A stretch of DNA of 64,000 bases. Source: Glandiceps talaboti. Its lineage: Eukaryota; Hemichordata; Enteropneusta; Spengelidae. The stretch is taken from assembly GCF_964340395.1 (NCBI RefSeq), contig NC_135564.1, positions 17,144,431 to 17,208,430 on the forward strand. Reading direction: 5' to 3'. This document shows positions 10,900-21,154 of this stretch, piece by piece; the stretch's first letter is position 1, and every line of letters starts with the position of its first letter. A model generated the notes under the pieces. That model ran no database searches and was not told where the DNA came from. It worked only from the letters and a program-made list of their open reading frames with translations. A program made the translations under genes and the position numbers.

Positions 10900-10963
10900 A
10901 TGCTACTTTCTTTACAGACCTCGATTATCATCGTGTTGATATGTTCTAGAGTTGTGTCGGAAG
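10900..10963 (+). CDS. Gene 2 exon 1: signal peptide
   Basis: ATG at 10900 opens 21 codons: MLLSLQT, then the hydrophobic core SIIIVLICSRVVS, then E. The exon ends at GAAG|gtaagac in phase 1. It is near-identical to 23337-23400 and 39443-39506. A TATA box 112 bp upstream and the shared flanks support this as the true first coding exon. Confidence 0.88.
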
Positions 10964-13900
10964 GTAAGACCATCTAATCTCACTTATTATCCTGATCTCG
11001 TTTTGCATAATCTTTAATAAGCGCCACATCATAAATGCTAAAATCGCTGGCAATATCTTAAACTAGACATATATCACAATTAGCCATCACTATCAAGCGA
11101 ATTGATTGCCAGGTTAATCTAGGTATGGAAAACAGCCTGGTGGGGCTAGATAAAACAATGTCCAGAACGAAAGAATGATCCTATGGTATTATTATTATGG
11201 TTTTAAAGATAAGATCCTAGGATTGAGACCATGCATCATAGAATTATTCCAGACAGGAAATTCTGCAAAGCCAAATCGATGTTTTATTTTCCCCTTTGAT
11301 AATGGATAAGTAGACGATTAGTTCTAAGGTGTCAATAACCCATGACAGTAGTTGGTTCGACTATATTACGAGTTGAGACTCTTGGTGTCATTAAACTGTC
11401 CCGTATTGTAAGACCACACCTGAATTGTTGTCTGTATAAAATGGCATGCTTTATGATAGCAGGATATCAATAGAGTCGTGATTCCACCATTAGCTATCCT
11501 TTCATTGAGGACAATATCACTATGAGACGAGACCCCACCTTGTATTGTATGTTAAAAAACAACTATTGAAGATTCTGCAAGCTTTGTATTCCCTCAAACT
11601 GCTATAATACTCATCGTGAATTCAGAATTGATCCAGGTACCATATGCACTGTATATTTTATTTTATCTTCGCATATCACAAAATATTGTATTCATGTACT
11701 ACAAAGTAAACCTGCCATAGCAGTTTGAAACTGGCACTGTGCGAAAGAAAATCACGTTTTAACCACAACGTCGAATTCAAGCGTATTGCAGATGTTCTGT
11801 AAGTGTTGTGTAGAAAGTACCATATTTCACCTAATTTATTCATGTTGATACCTCCACTGGAGGGGGGGGTGTTTAAAGTACTACCTCTGATACAGGTCAT
11901 GGTTACAGGTGTGGTAAAAGTTACGTAAAGTTGAGGTGAAACGAGTCAAGGTACCACACCACAAGACAGCCAATACAATCATCCCATTATTATGTCAACT
12001 GAGGTCAAGCAAAGCCATTGTTGTAATACACTTGCCAAAATAACACTTTTTGCAGTTGAAATATAGGATTTTTGCTCCGTGGGATGAACACTTTCCATGC
12101 CAAGGATAATGAGTAATCCATTCATTACTTCGTAAATGTATGTACTAGCCCATGAATAGTCACGAATGTCATTGAATAAACAGACAGCACTGTCACATAC
12201 CTCCCCCTTCTTTTGATGAAAAATGGGCTCTTTATCGTATCATATACTGCCTGACCATGTTAACGGATCGTTGTCAGTTTGTATCGTGAATTATCTTCCA
12301 TACATTTATGGTCTGACGAGACGGGTTTCTATTGCCCAGACAGTAGCTAAGCCTTTAAGCCTTCTTTCTCTATCGCAGGATAGTTTATGTGTCCCGCTTA
12401 TGTATCGAACCAGATGTTCTTCACCCCGAACATCTATCTGACATTGCACGGCCTCAATACCATAGTGAGATGCTTCCAAGTCCGTCTGAACTGAGAAGGG
12501 TCGATCATTTAGTCGGGCACTAGTCAATATTCAAGCACATGCAAGACTGGTAACGAGACACTCTTTCAATTTTACAAAGGCTTCTTCAAATAGTTGTGTC
12601 CACTCAACGTTTGCTTTCCGTTTTCTATACAATCTAAACTGAGAAAACCCACGTGTTTCACAGTAACGTTTATATCCATTTAACACATTTATAACATCAT
12701 ATTTCTGTGTCTATCAGATCTATTCGCATTGGTAACATACCCATGTTATTTTCTTTCTTTATGGAGTATAAATCTGATATTCAGATTTGGATAAAGACAC
12801 AGTAAAGAAAAATACTAATACTCCACACTGACGTCAAAGTCGCCATCCATGTATATGCATGTTTATAAACTATCCCCGTCTCACTCTTTATCCAAGCGGT
12901 GGTAACATGCACGTCTGAAGAGGTATCTTATGGTGGTTCCTATTACTATGTGTCTGATGTCTACACAAATGCAGCACAGAAAACTTTTCTAGAAGCTGAA
13001 ACTGAATGCGCTGCAAAGGGAGGCTATGTTTTGGCGATTCAAAGTGACGCCGAATTAACATTTCTATCTGACCATCTTGCAACTTTCGGCAACGACAATG
13101 TACTTGAAAGATACTGGACATCAGGAACAGATGAAGGCACAGAAGGAACTTGGAGATGGCAATCGGGACATTCTTGGTCTTACAATGGAATGTGGGATGT
13201 TGGATATAATGCACCCAATGAAGGAGAACTTAGTAACACTGCATTATTGACAGAACACGGACAAGCTTCAAACGTATTTAAGCTAGAGGATTACAATTGG
13301 AACACTGAGGTTGGCTATATCTGTGAAAGAGGTATGTCACATGACGTCGAGATACTATCTTTAAGTTAGGATTAGCAATGTAAGCTATTTTTAACAAATT
13401 CTATCGTATTTCCCAAACCAATTTTCATGTATTTTATTTTGTTCTGGAAAAGACACACTAGTAGTTCTTGGTTCATATAAATATTAACATTGAGATCCAC
13501 ACAAAACTTAATTGATGCCAATGAACCATTTTTACCTCCCGTAAGGTACGGGAGGTATTAAAAGGGGAAGGTGTGTCCGTCTGTCTGTCTGTCTGTCTGC
13601 CTGTCTATCTGTCTGTCTGTCTCTCTGCCTGTCTGTCTGTCTGTCATCATTTTCTAAGAATCGGCTGGCTCAATTGTAATGAAATTTGGGATATATAATC
13701 TTTGGGGTAATAGCTAGACCTGATTAGGTTTTGAGCCAGATCTGTTTGCATAATTAATAATTTTCGGTAATTAGGCTATATCTGAAGAATACATACTTCA
13801 ATTCCAATATAATTCAGTACACACGTTAACCATAAAAATCACATATGTCGTGTAAAGCTTGCTGGTGTACCTTACAATGTTAATGTATAATTTGCATAAT

Positions 13901-16900
13901 TAATGATTTTCGGTAATTAGGCTATATCTGAAGAATACATACTTCAATTCCAATATAATTCAGTACACAAGTTAACCATAACAATCACATATGTCCTGTA
14001 AAGCTTGTTGGTGTACCTTTCAGTGTTAATCAATAATTTGCATAATTAATGACTCTTGGTAATTAGGCTATATCTTACGACTGCATACTTCAATTTCAAT
14101 ACAATTCAGTACATACATTAACCATAACAAATTGTGTATTTCCTATAAAGTTAGTTGATGTACCTTACAGTGTTAATGAATAATTTGCATAATTAATGAT
14201 TTTCGGTAATTAGGCTATATCTTAAGACTGCATACTTCAATTTCAATACAATTTAGTACATACATGTTAACCATAATAAAGCGGATATGTCCTATAAAAT
14301 CTTTTATATAGCTTAGTTTTAATGAAAAATTTGCATAATTAATGATTGTAGGTAACTAGGTTGTATCTTAAAAATGCAAGCTTCAAATTTCGTATAATAT
14401 GATATGTACATCAACCATAATAATACGCACCTGTCCTATGAAGTTTGTTGCTACAACTTTTTCCTTTAAGTATTTTGAATAATGAATGATATTCACTAAT
14501 TAAGCAGTATCATACACTCTTACATACATTAACCTAAGAAAGCACGCTTGTCCAAAAAACAAAGCCTGTTACCATAGTTTTTTTTTAGTTTAATGAGTTA
14601 TTTGCATAATTAGTGATTCCCTTACGAGTAAGTGATTTATTGAGTATAAATCTGATATTCAGATTTGGATAAAGACACAGTAAAGAAAAATACTAATACT
14701 CCACACTGACGTCAAAGTCGCCATCCATTTATATGCATGTTTATAAACTATCCCCGTCTCACTCTTTATCCAAGCGGTGGTAACATGCACGTCTGAAGAG
14801 GTATCTTATGGTGGTTCCTGTTACTATGTGTCTGATGTCTACACAAATGCAGCACAGAAAACTTTTCCAGAAGCTGAAACTGAATGTGCATCAAATGGAG
14901 GCTATGTTTTGGCGATACAAAGTGACGCAGAATTAACATTTCTATCTGACCATCTTTCAATGTACTTGAAAGATATTGGACATCAGGAACAGATGAAGGC
15001 ACAGAAGGAACTTGGAGATGGCAATCGGGACATTCTTGGTCTTACAATGGAATGTGGGCTGCTGTATACAATGAACCCAATGAAGGAGAACTTAGTAACA
15101 CTGCATTGTTGACAGAACATGGAAAAGCTTCAAATGTATTTAAGCTAGAGGATTACAACTGGAACACTGAAGTAGGCTATATCTGTGAAAGAGGTATGTC
15201 AGCTGCCGTCGAGACACTATCTTTAAGTTAGGGTTTGCCGTGTAAGCTATTTTTAACAAGTTCTATCATAGTTGCCAAACCATGGAAAAGCTTCAAATGT
15301 ATTTAAGCTAGAGGATTACAATTGGAACACTGAAGTAGGCTATATCTGTGAAAGAGGTATGTCACATGCCGTCGAGACACTATCTTTAAGTTAGGGTTTG
15401 CCGTGTAAGCTATTTTTAACAAGTTCTATCATAGTTGCCAAACCAAGTTTAATATATTTCATTTTGTTCTGGAAAAGACACATTAATAGTTCTTGGTTCA
15501 TATAATATTAATATTGAGATCCACACAAAACTCAATTGATGCCGATGAACCATTTTCATCTTTTAGATGCAAACCGGACAGAATGCTATTTTGTTGAAGT
15601 GTACCACTCGATCATACAAAGTACACGTCACAAAAGTAGGCAACGAAGAGCTCGAAAGGGCCAACGTAGGGAGCTAGGCTAATTAGCCTGTACTCGACCA
15701 AACTTTGGTATATGGTCATACTCTTCGTGTGGTCTGTTCCTTTCCAAATTCTATGTTTGAGAAGTTCTCGATTAGGTTGGCATGGCCAAGGTATAATTGT
15801 TTTCCGCCATGAGACTAGTAACCTCTAAAGGCAGTTCCGTTATATGAGGTAATACATGCAACAAATAAACACAAAAAAACGTTAAAGTGGAACACATAAT
15901 TTTGAAATCCCACAGACACATCTATTTTGCGCTCATTTATTCTAGGGAATTGGCCAACATGTGACGAACCAGCAGCCCCTGAACATGGTAGCTATACTGG
16001 TACTTACCCAGCAAATATAGGGGATACAACAACATTAAGTTGTGATTCTGGTTACGTAGTGGCTGGAGATACACAATTGACATGTATTAATCCGACCTCT
16101 TATAGTGGAAAAAAATGGGATTTCACTTTACCAGCATCTGCATGTGTACCAACAGGTAAGGAGTGTATGGTTGCAATTGTCATTAAATATATGTGGAAAC
16201 TATGAGAAAGAATCGATCAGATGATGAAACTGTTGGAAAATCATTCAATGTCATGATGGAATACATAATAATGGCAACTCTAGGCAGAGAGTTGTACAAA
16301 GCCTACCAGAGAACAAATCTAAATGAATCACAAAATAGATACATCCCATATACAACCTATGAGTCTTTCTTCTTCGTTTTTATTAGAGGGAAAAGGAATA
16401 CGTGACTAAACAAAGTACAAACAAACCACTATTTTATTTTAACCTTGGATTTGTTTCTTATTTTAAAAAGAAATTGGCTATATTTAAAGTGAGAAATGTC
16501 TTCTTGTAAAAAGCTTTGGCGTTTAAAACGAGCTGAGGGTTTGAACAAAATCTCCAAGCTTCGAGTGAAATGATGTTGAAAGTTGAAGCATCGATCATTA
16601 TAAAACACTTTTTTTAAGAGCAAAGCAAATAATAGTCGGGCGTGTTTTCAAAAGTGATTCAGTATAAGATGTTCTCCGTCTTTCTTCACTCTTCAGGCAG
16701 TGCTGTAACGTGTGATGACCCCGGGACGCCAGAAAATGGTTTACAGATTACAACATTGATATTCCCCGTGCATTATGGCGAACTATTAACATTCGATTGC
16801 GACACTGGATTTACATTGACTGGCAATGAGACTATTATGTGTGACGCTACAGAGGATAATACAGGATACAACTGGAATTCATTGATACCGCAATGTCTTC

Positions 16901-16992
16901 CCGACAGCAACACAGGGCAAAAAGTTGAATATACAGCAATATACGCAATTTTACTGTACCTGCAGATCTCGGAAATATACTTAATGTGCTGA
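10900..16992 (+). CDS. Gene 2: secreted C-type lectin/CCP protein
   Basis: The model joins 10900-10963 (signal peptide), 12897-13331 (CTLD), 15946-16155 (CCP) and 16697-16992 (CCP plus tail, stop TGA 16990-16992). It skips the frameshifted CTLD copy at 14775-15193. All junctions are phase 1, so the sum (1005 bp) stays in frame and gives 334 residues. Compared with genes 3 and 4 it lacks the first CCP, the fucolectin domain and the mucin tail, and its CTLD has lost key residues. A secreted product is inferred because no membrane segment follows. If the damaged CTLD exon is spliced in, the protein terminates early, so the gene may be decaying or rely on exon skipping. Confidence 0.65.
10964..12231 (+). 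other. Gene 2 intron 1, shared with units B and C
   Basis: No exon is visible. The sequence parallels 23401-24530 and 39507-40650, including the single TTGATTG site at about 11102 that is expanded in unit B. After about 12150 the similarity to the other units stops. Confidence 0.6.
12232..12615 (-). mobile_element. Ty3/gypsy-like RNase H remnant
   Basis: Read on the minus strand from about 12615 to 12232, the fragments are WTQLFEEAFVKLKECLVTSL, RPFSVQTDLEASHYGIEAVQ, GEEHLVRYISGT, LATVWAIETRL and, after a frame change, FTIQTDNDPLTW. These follow the order of the RT-RNase H junction of Ty3/gypsy polyproteins (AFxxLK...PDFxxPFxxQTDAS.xGxGAVLxQ...YxSR...LAIVWAxxxxRxYxYG..FTxxTDHxPLxWL). Stops and frameshifts make it non-functional. 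It lies in intron 1 of gene 2. Confidence 0.8.
12897..13331 (+). CDS. Gene 2 exon: C-type lectin domain 1, atypical
   Basis: This 435-bp phase 1-1 exon (acceptor ttatccaag, donor AGAG|gtatgt) encodes VVTCTSEEVSYGGSYYY, ETECAAKGGYVLAIQSDAEL, RYWTSGTDEGTEGTWRW, HSWSYNGMWDV, NAPNEGELSNTALL and NWNTEVGYICERG. The fold-defining WIGL-like region (RYWTSGTDE) and the core pair ETEC/YIC are present. Compared with the CTLDs of genes 3 and 4, the EPN sugar-site motif is APN, both cysteines of the second disulphide are gone (NCGLL to NTALL, SNCN to YNWN) and GSCYY is GSYYY. Ca-dependent sugar binding is therefore doubtful, while the fold itself is likely kept. Confidence 0.88.
13530..14638 (+). repeat. 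Dispersed repeat family A, copy 2
   Basis: This fuller copy begins TTTTTACCTCCCGTAAGGTA...GAGGTATTAAAAGGGG, followed by a (GTCT)n tract and about six diverged units with TTTGCATAATTAATGA and GGTAATTAGGCTATATCT. It separates the two CTLD copies of gene 2. Confidence 0.82.
14775..15193 (+). pseudogene. Gene 2 CTLD 2, frameshifted exon copy
   Basis: This is a near copy of 12897-13331 with intact acceptor and donor but 419 instead of 435 bp. A net 16-bp loss after ...DAELTFLSDHL (near 14957) shifts the frame, which then stops at 15110-15112. Before the break it keeps the GSCYY cysteine that copy 1 has lost. If included in the mRNA it truncates the protein; being phase 1-1 it can be skipped without harm. 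Confidence 0.85.
15281..15443 (+). pseudogene. CTLD 3' fragment (162-bp tandem duplication)
   Basis: 15119-15280 is repeated at 15281-15443. The unit holds the last part of the CTLD exon (LEDYNWNTEVGYICERG), its donor and about 85 bp of intron. The second copy has no acceptor of its own and is a dead exon fragment. Confidence 0.88.
15444..15945 (+). other. Gene 2 intron, nothing recognised
   Basis: The sequence runs from the end of the CTLD duplication to the CCP acceptor catttattctag. No coding or repeat signature is supported. Confidence 0.5.
15946..16155 (+). CDS. Gene 2 exon: CCP/sushi domain
   Basis: This 210-bp phase 1-1 exon (acceptor attctag, donor ACAG|gtaagg) encodes WPTCDEPAAPEHGSYTGTYP, then LSCDSGYVVAGDTQLTC, KKWDF and SACVPT. 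The four cysteines (TCDEP, LSCDSGY, LTC, SAC), the G-Y pair and the late Trp are the CCP consensus. These modules act as protein-binding spacers in complement regulators and lectins. Confidence 0.9.
16156..16696 (+). other. Gene 2 intron, nothing recognised
   Basis: AT-rich intron; the short open frames on both strands lack domain similarity. The last roughly 55 bp (GTGTTTTCAAAAGTG... to the acceptor) are the start of the block shared with 35470-35530. Confidence 0.5.
16697..16992 (+). CDS. Gene 2 terminal exon: CCP domain plus read-through tail
   Basis: Acceptor ctcttcag, phase 1 in. The exon encodes AVTCDDPGTPENGLQ, LTFDCDTGFTLTGNETIMC, YNWN and PQCLP, a standard four-Cys CCP of the same subtype as 29973-30194 and 51244-51465. 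Those relatives have a donor right after their LP residues. Here the donor is absent and the frame runs on for 29 residues (DSNTGQKVEYTAIYAILLYL then QISEIYLMC) to TGA 16990-16992. The paralogue at 35531-35826 keeps the same tail and stop, so I treat it as a terminal exon. Confidence 0.75.
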
Positions 16993-18366
16993 AGTATACG
17001 TACACGAAAACGTATATTAGACATTGAATCTCCCGAAATATATAGTCCCATATGCTAAGTGTACACTAAAAGCTATTTGTCCTAGCTTCCAGTCTTGGTT
17101 TGCACATTGTAAATTTCACGAATTCGTTACAAAAATTGAGCCAATCAATAACAATAAGCTCACAAATGTGTAACTGAAATGCAGTGTCGCAACAAACAAC
17201 TTAATACACCAAAAGCACACTAACTCTAGAATGGTGCCATTTGAGAGGTGTCTCTTCACAAACCGGTGTTTAATGTGTGGTCGGGTGTGTAACTCTTGGG
17301 GAGGGGGTAGTCATTTTGAAGTTTATTTTAAAACAATTTACAAGAAGTGAGTGCGCAACATAATTCATACATATACATGCAACTGTTGATTTTAAACACC
17401 TTGTAAATTTGTATTGTCATTTTGTTACATAGGTACATGTATGTGAGGGTCAATTCGACCATGAAGGTATCAAGTAAGTATATGTAAAACAGGTACCAAA
17501 AGGTCAGATTAGTGCTGGTAAAATTTGGAATATATCTGTCATTGAATGTTATTCACATACTTCAAATTTCAATTGTCATCAGGTCCGACAAGTTGCTGTA
17601 ACTCTGCAAAGCGGTTGGTCCTTACAGAAATCTGTTGGTCTCAGATCAATATAGCACACTATTCATTAGATGAAATTCATTTATTGCATTGACCTAGTAG
17701 TGACGACACAGTAAGACAATTTAAGATTAAAGCGCAAAGAAAAATCATGATGAATTACTTTAAGAAATTAGACTTTTATTTTATAAGTACATTTATTTAA
17801 ATATGATTGTAATTGTCACTTGAATGGCACAAAACATTTTGAATACTTAATATAATTTGTCATTGAAATCGTGTTTTGAAGAAGCATGCCTAAACGAAAT
17901 GTTTTATTCAGACACTTTAATTTGCAGTATAGGGAGGATGAATTTTTCTTATCTCTTAATTTATTCGCAAGTAATATGCAATATCACCTTGAAGTACTGA
18001 GCTGCTATACATTTATGTATAACTGAAATGAGAATGATTTGATGAAACATGAAAGTAACCTGTTCTGGTACATGTGCATATTTATATGTATTTGTAGTAC
18101 ATTATTCGTAATGTTCAATATTTAATCTCTCCATCTTTTCTCTGACCTGTAAAACTCTTGTTAAGACAAAGTAACACATTACTTTATGTAACTACTAAAT
18201 TTGATAGCAGCCATAATTTAATTTCCCTACTGGGATTATTGTAAGAATAGCGGTGGGTGATAAGATGTTAACAGTAAGTTTATTATTAAACCGTGGAATT
18301 AATCAAGCAGCGATAAGTTAAACAGGGTTTAATTAAATAATTTTCGAATTTCTTAATTGTTGTAAT
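16993..18366 (+). other. Gene 2 3' flank / unit B, no gene recognised
   Basis: The sequence parallels 35827-37190 throughout. It has no CDS on either strand that both copies preserve. Confidence 0.55.
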
Positions 18367-18984
18367 TGTGACGGTATGAGCCGCCACCTCATAAGGTTTA
18401 TTTAGTAGTTTAGTTACCATATTAATTACTGTTTACTGTTTGTTAGACCCAAAGCGTGTTATTGGGACAGCTAGTACTTTTACTTCATAGAGCTGGGTCA
18501 TTTTCGCTATTTCTGGACCAATCCGGAAGGACTACGTCACCTCCGGACAGTTAGCAACATTATAGCCAGTTTGAGCTGGAAATACACAGGTTTACATGTG
18601 GTTTGTAGTTTTACAGAGAGTTAAGTTTAGCGTGAACGGTCGAGTAGTGCGGACAGTTTGTTGTAAGGTCCGGTTAGTTGTAGTATGCAGACCGTCGTAT
18701 GTAAGGGGAGAACCATTTGATTTTTTTTTGATTTTTTTTTTTTTTGGGGGGGGGGGATAGGTATGGCAGCAATTTTTTCCCCATCACTGTGACAGCAATT
18801 TTTTTTTCTATTGTCAGTCCTGCATCAAATTATTTTTTTCCATATGCAGAAGCAATGCAATTTTTTCTATACCTACATGTCACTGGTTCACAACTAACTT
18901 GTTCTGTGTAAGTAGCAATAAGTAGCAGTTAACAATCCATGCTTCTATTTAAGATAGATAGCTGGTATAAAATCCATGAGGAGC

Positions 18985-20735
18985 TGACTGATCACTTGGC
19001 TAATTAAACTGACCTTTAAACCAATTTATTATTACCAAACAAAATAATCAAGTTTGAACCAACCAACCAACCAATGCTTCCACTTATTAACAAACTTGAT
19101 CTAACAACCCACAGTTGCTTATATGGTAAACGCAATGTCATACTGTAACACTTATTTGATATCGATAGTGTTAGGAATCCCCTTTCCTTTATTACTAACG
19201 GCCCTTTTCACATCCTCCAAAAAGAGAACTGCCAAACCACTAAACTATAGTTTCAACAAATAAAGTCTTGAGGATAATCTCCCGATATGGATAGAAGAAA
19301 ATTTTCAAAACAAAAACACGAAACACACCTTAAACACCTTGGTAAATTATAAATAAATCCAAAAGAAAATACAAACGGTGGTTTTCCTCTAGTAGCCTCT
19401 GTTTGTAGATGTCTACAAACAAACATGTGGTTGTAGTATGGGCTCACCAGCTTCTCCAGAGATAGCTGACATCGCATTCCACAAACTTGAGTGTCGCATT
19501 ATTGAACCATACATGGATAAAATATCACTTTGGACACGTTTCAGAGATGTCATATTCATGCTATTCCGTGGCACACAATCTGAACTCAATATTCTGAGTG
19601 AAAAGATAAATGAAATGCACCCAACATTAAAATTCTCATTGGTCAGCTCAGAAACGGAGTGGGCATGGCATGCCTTGATTTGGTGATTTACAAAGGTCAT
19701 AGGTTCAAACAAACCAAAAGGTTGGATATCAAGACTCACGCCAAACTAGTCTAGTTCCTATAAAGTATCGATCGTTACGGTTTATACAATGTGTGGTTAT
19801 AGAAACCACATTGTGGTCGTCCAGACTACACCAAACTGACCGACACTTTTCAGTACCTCCACAGACAATCATGTCACCCAAATTCGGTCTTTAATGGTTT
19901 TTATTATAGACGAAACAATGAGGCATGAACGTGCAGTAACGAAGAAGATTTCCAAAACAAATTGAAATTCTTCATAAACAAATTGACACAAAGAGGATAC
20001 AACAAATCAGAAGTGATTCGCTCGTTAGGTCCGTTATGAGAATAGGGAGACTTATCTCCAAAATCGGACACCAACTCAAGAGATTCCTCTAGTCTTCAAA
20101 ACAACATATATAGTCCCAACATCAAAGCGTGTAAACTAAAAGACGCAATAACAAAACATTGGGAACTGCTAGAAAATAATGTAACCTTGAACCAACTCAA
20201 CCCAACCAAACCAATCATAGCACAGAAAAGAACGAAACAAAAATCTTAAAGACATCCTTATCACAACTAAACTGAAGTCCTCTGCCTCTAAAAGCAAGAC
20301 TGAAAATAGCCTTGCTGGTCATAATGTGATTGAAATACTTAGCATCTCTGCTTCATGAACAATATTAAATTTTAAGCCAAATGCGAGAACGCTGTCTTGT
20401 TAGACATAACTGCGAAGGACCCCAACAGCCGGTCCGAAACGTCTTAAAAGAAGAGTCAACTAGGTATCAACCAGGGGACGAATCGCCAATGTCTTCCCTG
20501 CTACCCCACCCTAATACCAGGGTCAATAACCTTGACAAACTGGTCACTTGGCTAACTGACCTTTAAACCCATTTATTATACCAATTTACAAAATAATCAA
20601 GTATGAACCTTCTTTGGTAAATGATTTCACTTATTAACAACCTTAAATTAACAACCCTGTGGGTATATGGTAAATGCAATGTCATACACTTATTTAATAT
20701 CGATGGTGTGTGGAGTCCCTTTCCCTTTATTACCG
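18985..20735 (+). mobile_element. Penelope-like retroelement remnant with reverse transcriptase
   Basis: From about 19390 to 19735 the + strand reads CGCSMGSPASPEIADIAFHK then LWTRFRDVIFM, GTQSELNILSEKINEMHPTL and, in another frame, CLDLVIYKGHRFKQTKRLDI. These are RT motifs B to E in Penelope-like order (MGSPLSP..A.; KRYVDD with the catalytic Asp pair degraded; LHPTLKF; FLDL.I). Further on, near 19915-20030, come RHERACSNEEDFQNKLKFFI and QRGYNKSEVIRS, typical of the region after the palm. Direct repeats 18985-19198 and 20540-20733 resemble its pseudo-LTRs. Frameshifts and stops make it inactive. Confidence 0.8.
20410..20443 (+). ncRNA. Hammerhead-ribozyme-like motif of the Penelope-like element (degenerate)
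   Basis: CTGCGAA-GGACC-ccaacagcc-GGTCC-GAAAC-GTC: helix II (20417-20421 with 20431-20435) is perfectly paired and is followed by the conserved GAAAC. The expected core CTGANGA is one base short and mutated, so self-cleavage is unlikely now. Hammerhead motifs are known in the pseudo-LTRs of Penelope-like elements, and the position next to the right direct repeat fits. Confidence 0.65.
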
Positions 20736-21154
20736 CCCAAATTTAGCTGATTTCAGCACATCACAACAATTTTTTTTACTTTCTTTCTGTTTGAACATTT
20801 TTCCCCTCAAGCTATTATTGGCTCAAATTATTTGTTTTCCTCCTTCACCTGCCGACAATTTTTTTTCTCAAAATCCCCCTCCCCCTCCCCCCGAAATCAA
20901 ATGGTTCTCCCTAAGATCTGGTATTGCAAACACGTGAACTGTATTGGGTTGATGACGGAAAATAAAGTATGGCTGATGTGTTGAATTGTAGGCGACTAGT
21001 TATCGTTTTATTCGCATCCTGTGGGACGTTAACCCCTAGGCGAGGACGCGCTCCAATATAACTCAGGAGCGGGAACCCAAGATAAATTTGCACAGATCTG
21101 TCTATGGCCGATTGTCTGATCGGCTGGGCAATAGACGGGCGATTGTTACATAAT

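Larger units (their letters stand above)
7425..12150 (+). repeat. Segmental duplication unit A (promoter and signal exon of gene 2)
   Basis: The same ordered sequence recurs as unit B (about 17985-24530) and unit C (about 36820-40650). Landmarks in all three include AACATGAAAGTAACCTGT, GATAAGATGTTA, the GGAGCC/GAGCC...ACTAGTGAT block, the TATA-containing promoter, the signal-peptide exon and the TACCTCCA(C/T)TGGAGGG block. Unit A lacks the upstream CCP exon that B and C share. It carries two private insertions, at 7722-7975 and 8784-9351. Confidence 0.85.
12763..15552 (+). repeat. Tandem duplication of the CTLD exon region
   Basis: 12763-13530 and 14639-15552 are direct duplicates that start at the same GAGTATAAATCTGATATTCA and run through the CTLD exon to TGATGCC(A/G)ATGAACCATTTT. 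Dispersed repeat family A (13530-14638) sits exactly between the copies. Confidence 0.88.
18705..20911. mobile_element. TIR (MITE-like) element, split by a Penelope-like insertion
   Basis: Left end GGGGAGAACCATTTGATTT and right end AAATCAAATGGTTCTCCC are inverted copies, each followed inward by a G-run or C-run. They are flanked by TAA (18702-18704 and 20912-20914). Both halves contain poly-T blocks (AATTTTTTTTTCT). A 3-bp TAA duplication is compatible with the PIF/Harbinger group. The interior is interrupted by 18985-20735. Confidence 0.72.
18367..21150 (+). mobile_element. LTR-like insertion (solo LTR) with nested elements, TSD TAAT
   Basis: Comparison with units A and C shows the target TTGTAATG(T/C) split here. 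The insert begins TGTGACGGTATGAGCCGCC at 18367, ends GATTGTTACA at 21150 and is flanked by TAAT (18363-18366, 21151-21154). TG...CA termini and a 4-bp duplication indicate a retroviral-type LTR. Its own sequence is 18367-18701 plus about 20915-21150, roughly 570 bp. The middle is a later TIR element. Confidence 0.78.

Noticed and set aside
17885-17920. GAAGAAGCATGCCTAAACGAAATG resembling a hammerhead two-strand core
   Set aside because: Only short similarity, no helix II pairing, and it lies in the general duplicated flank.
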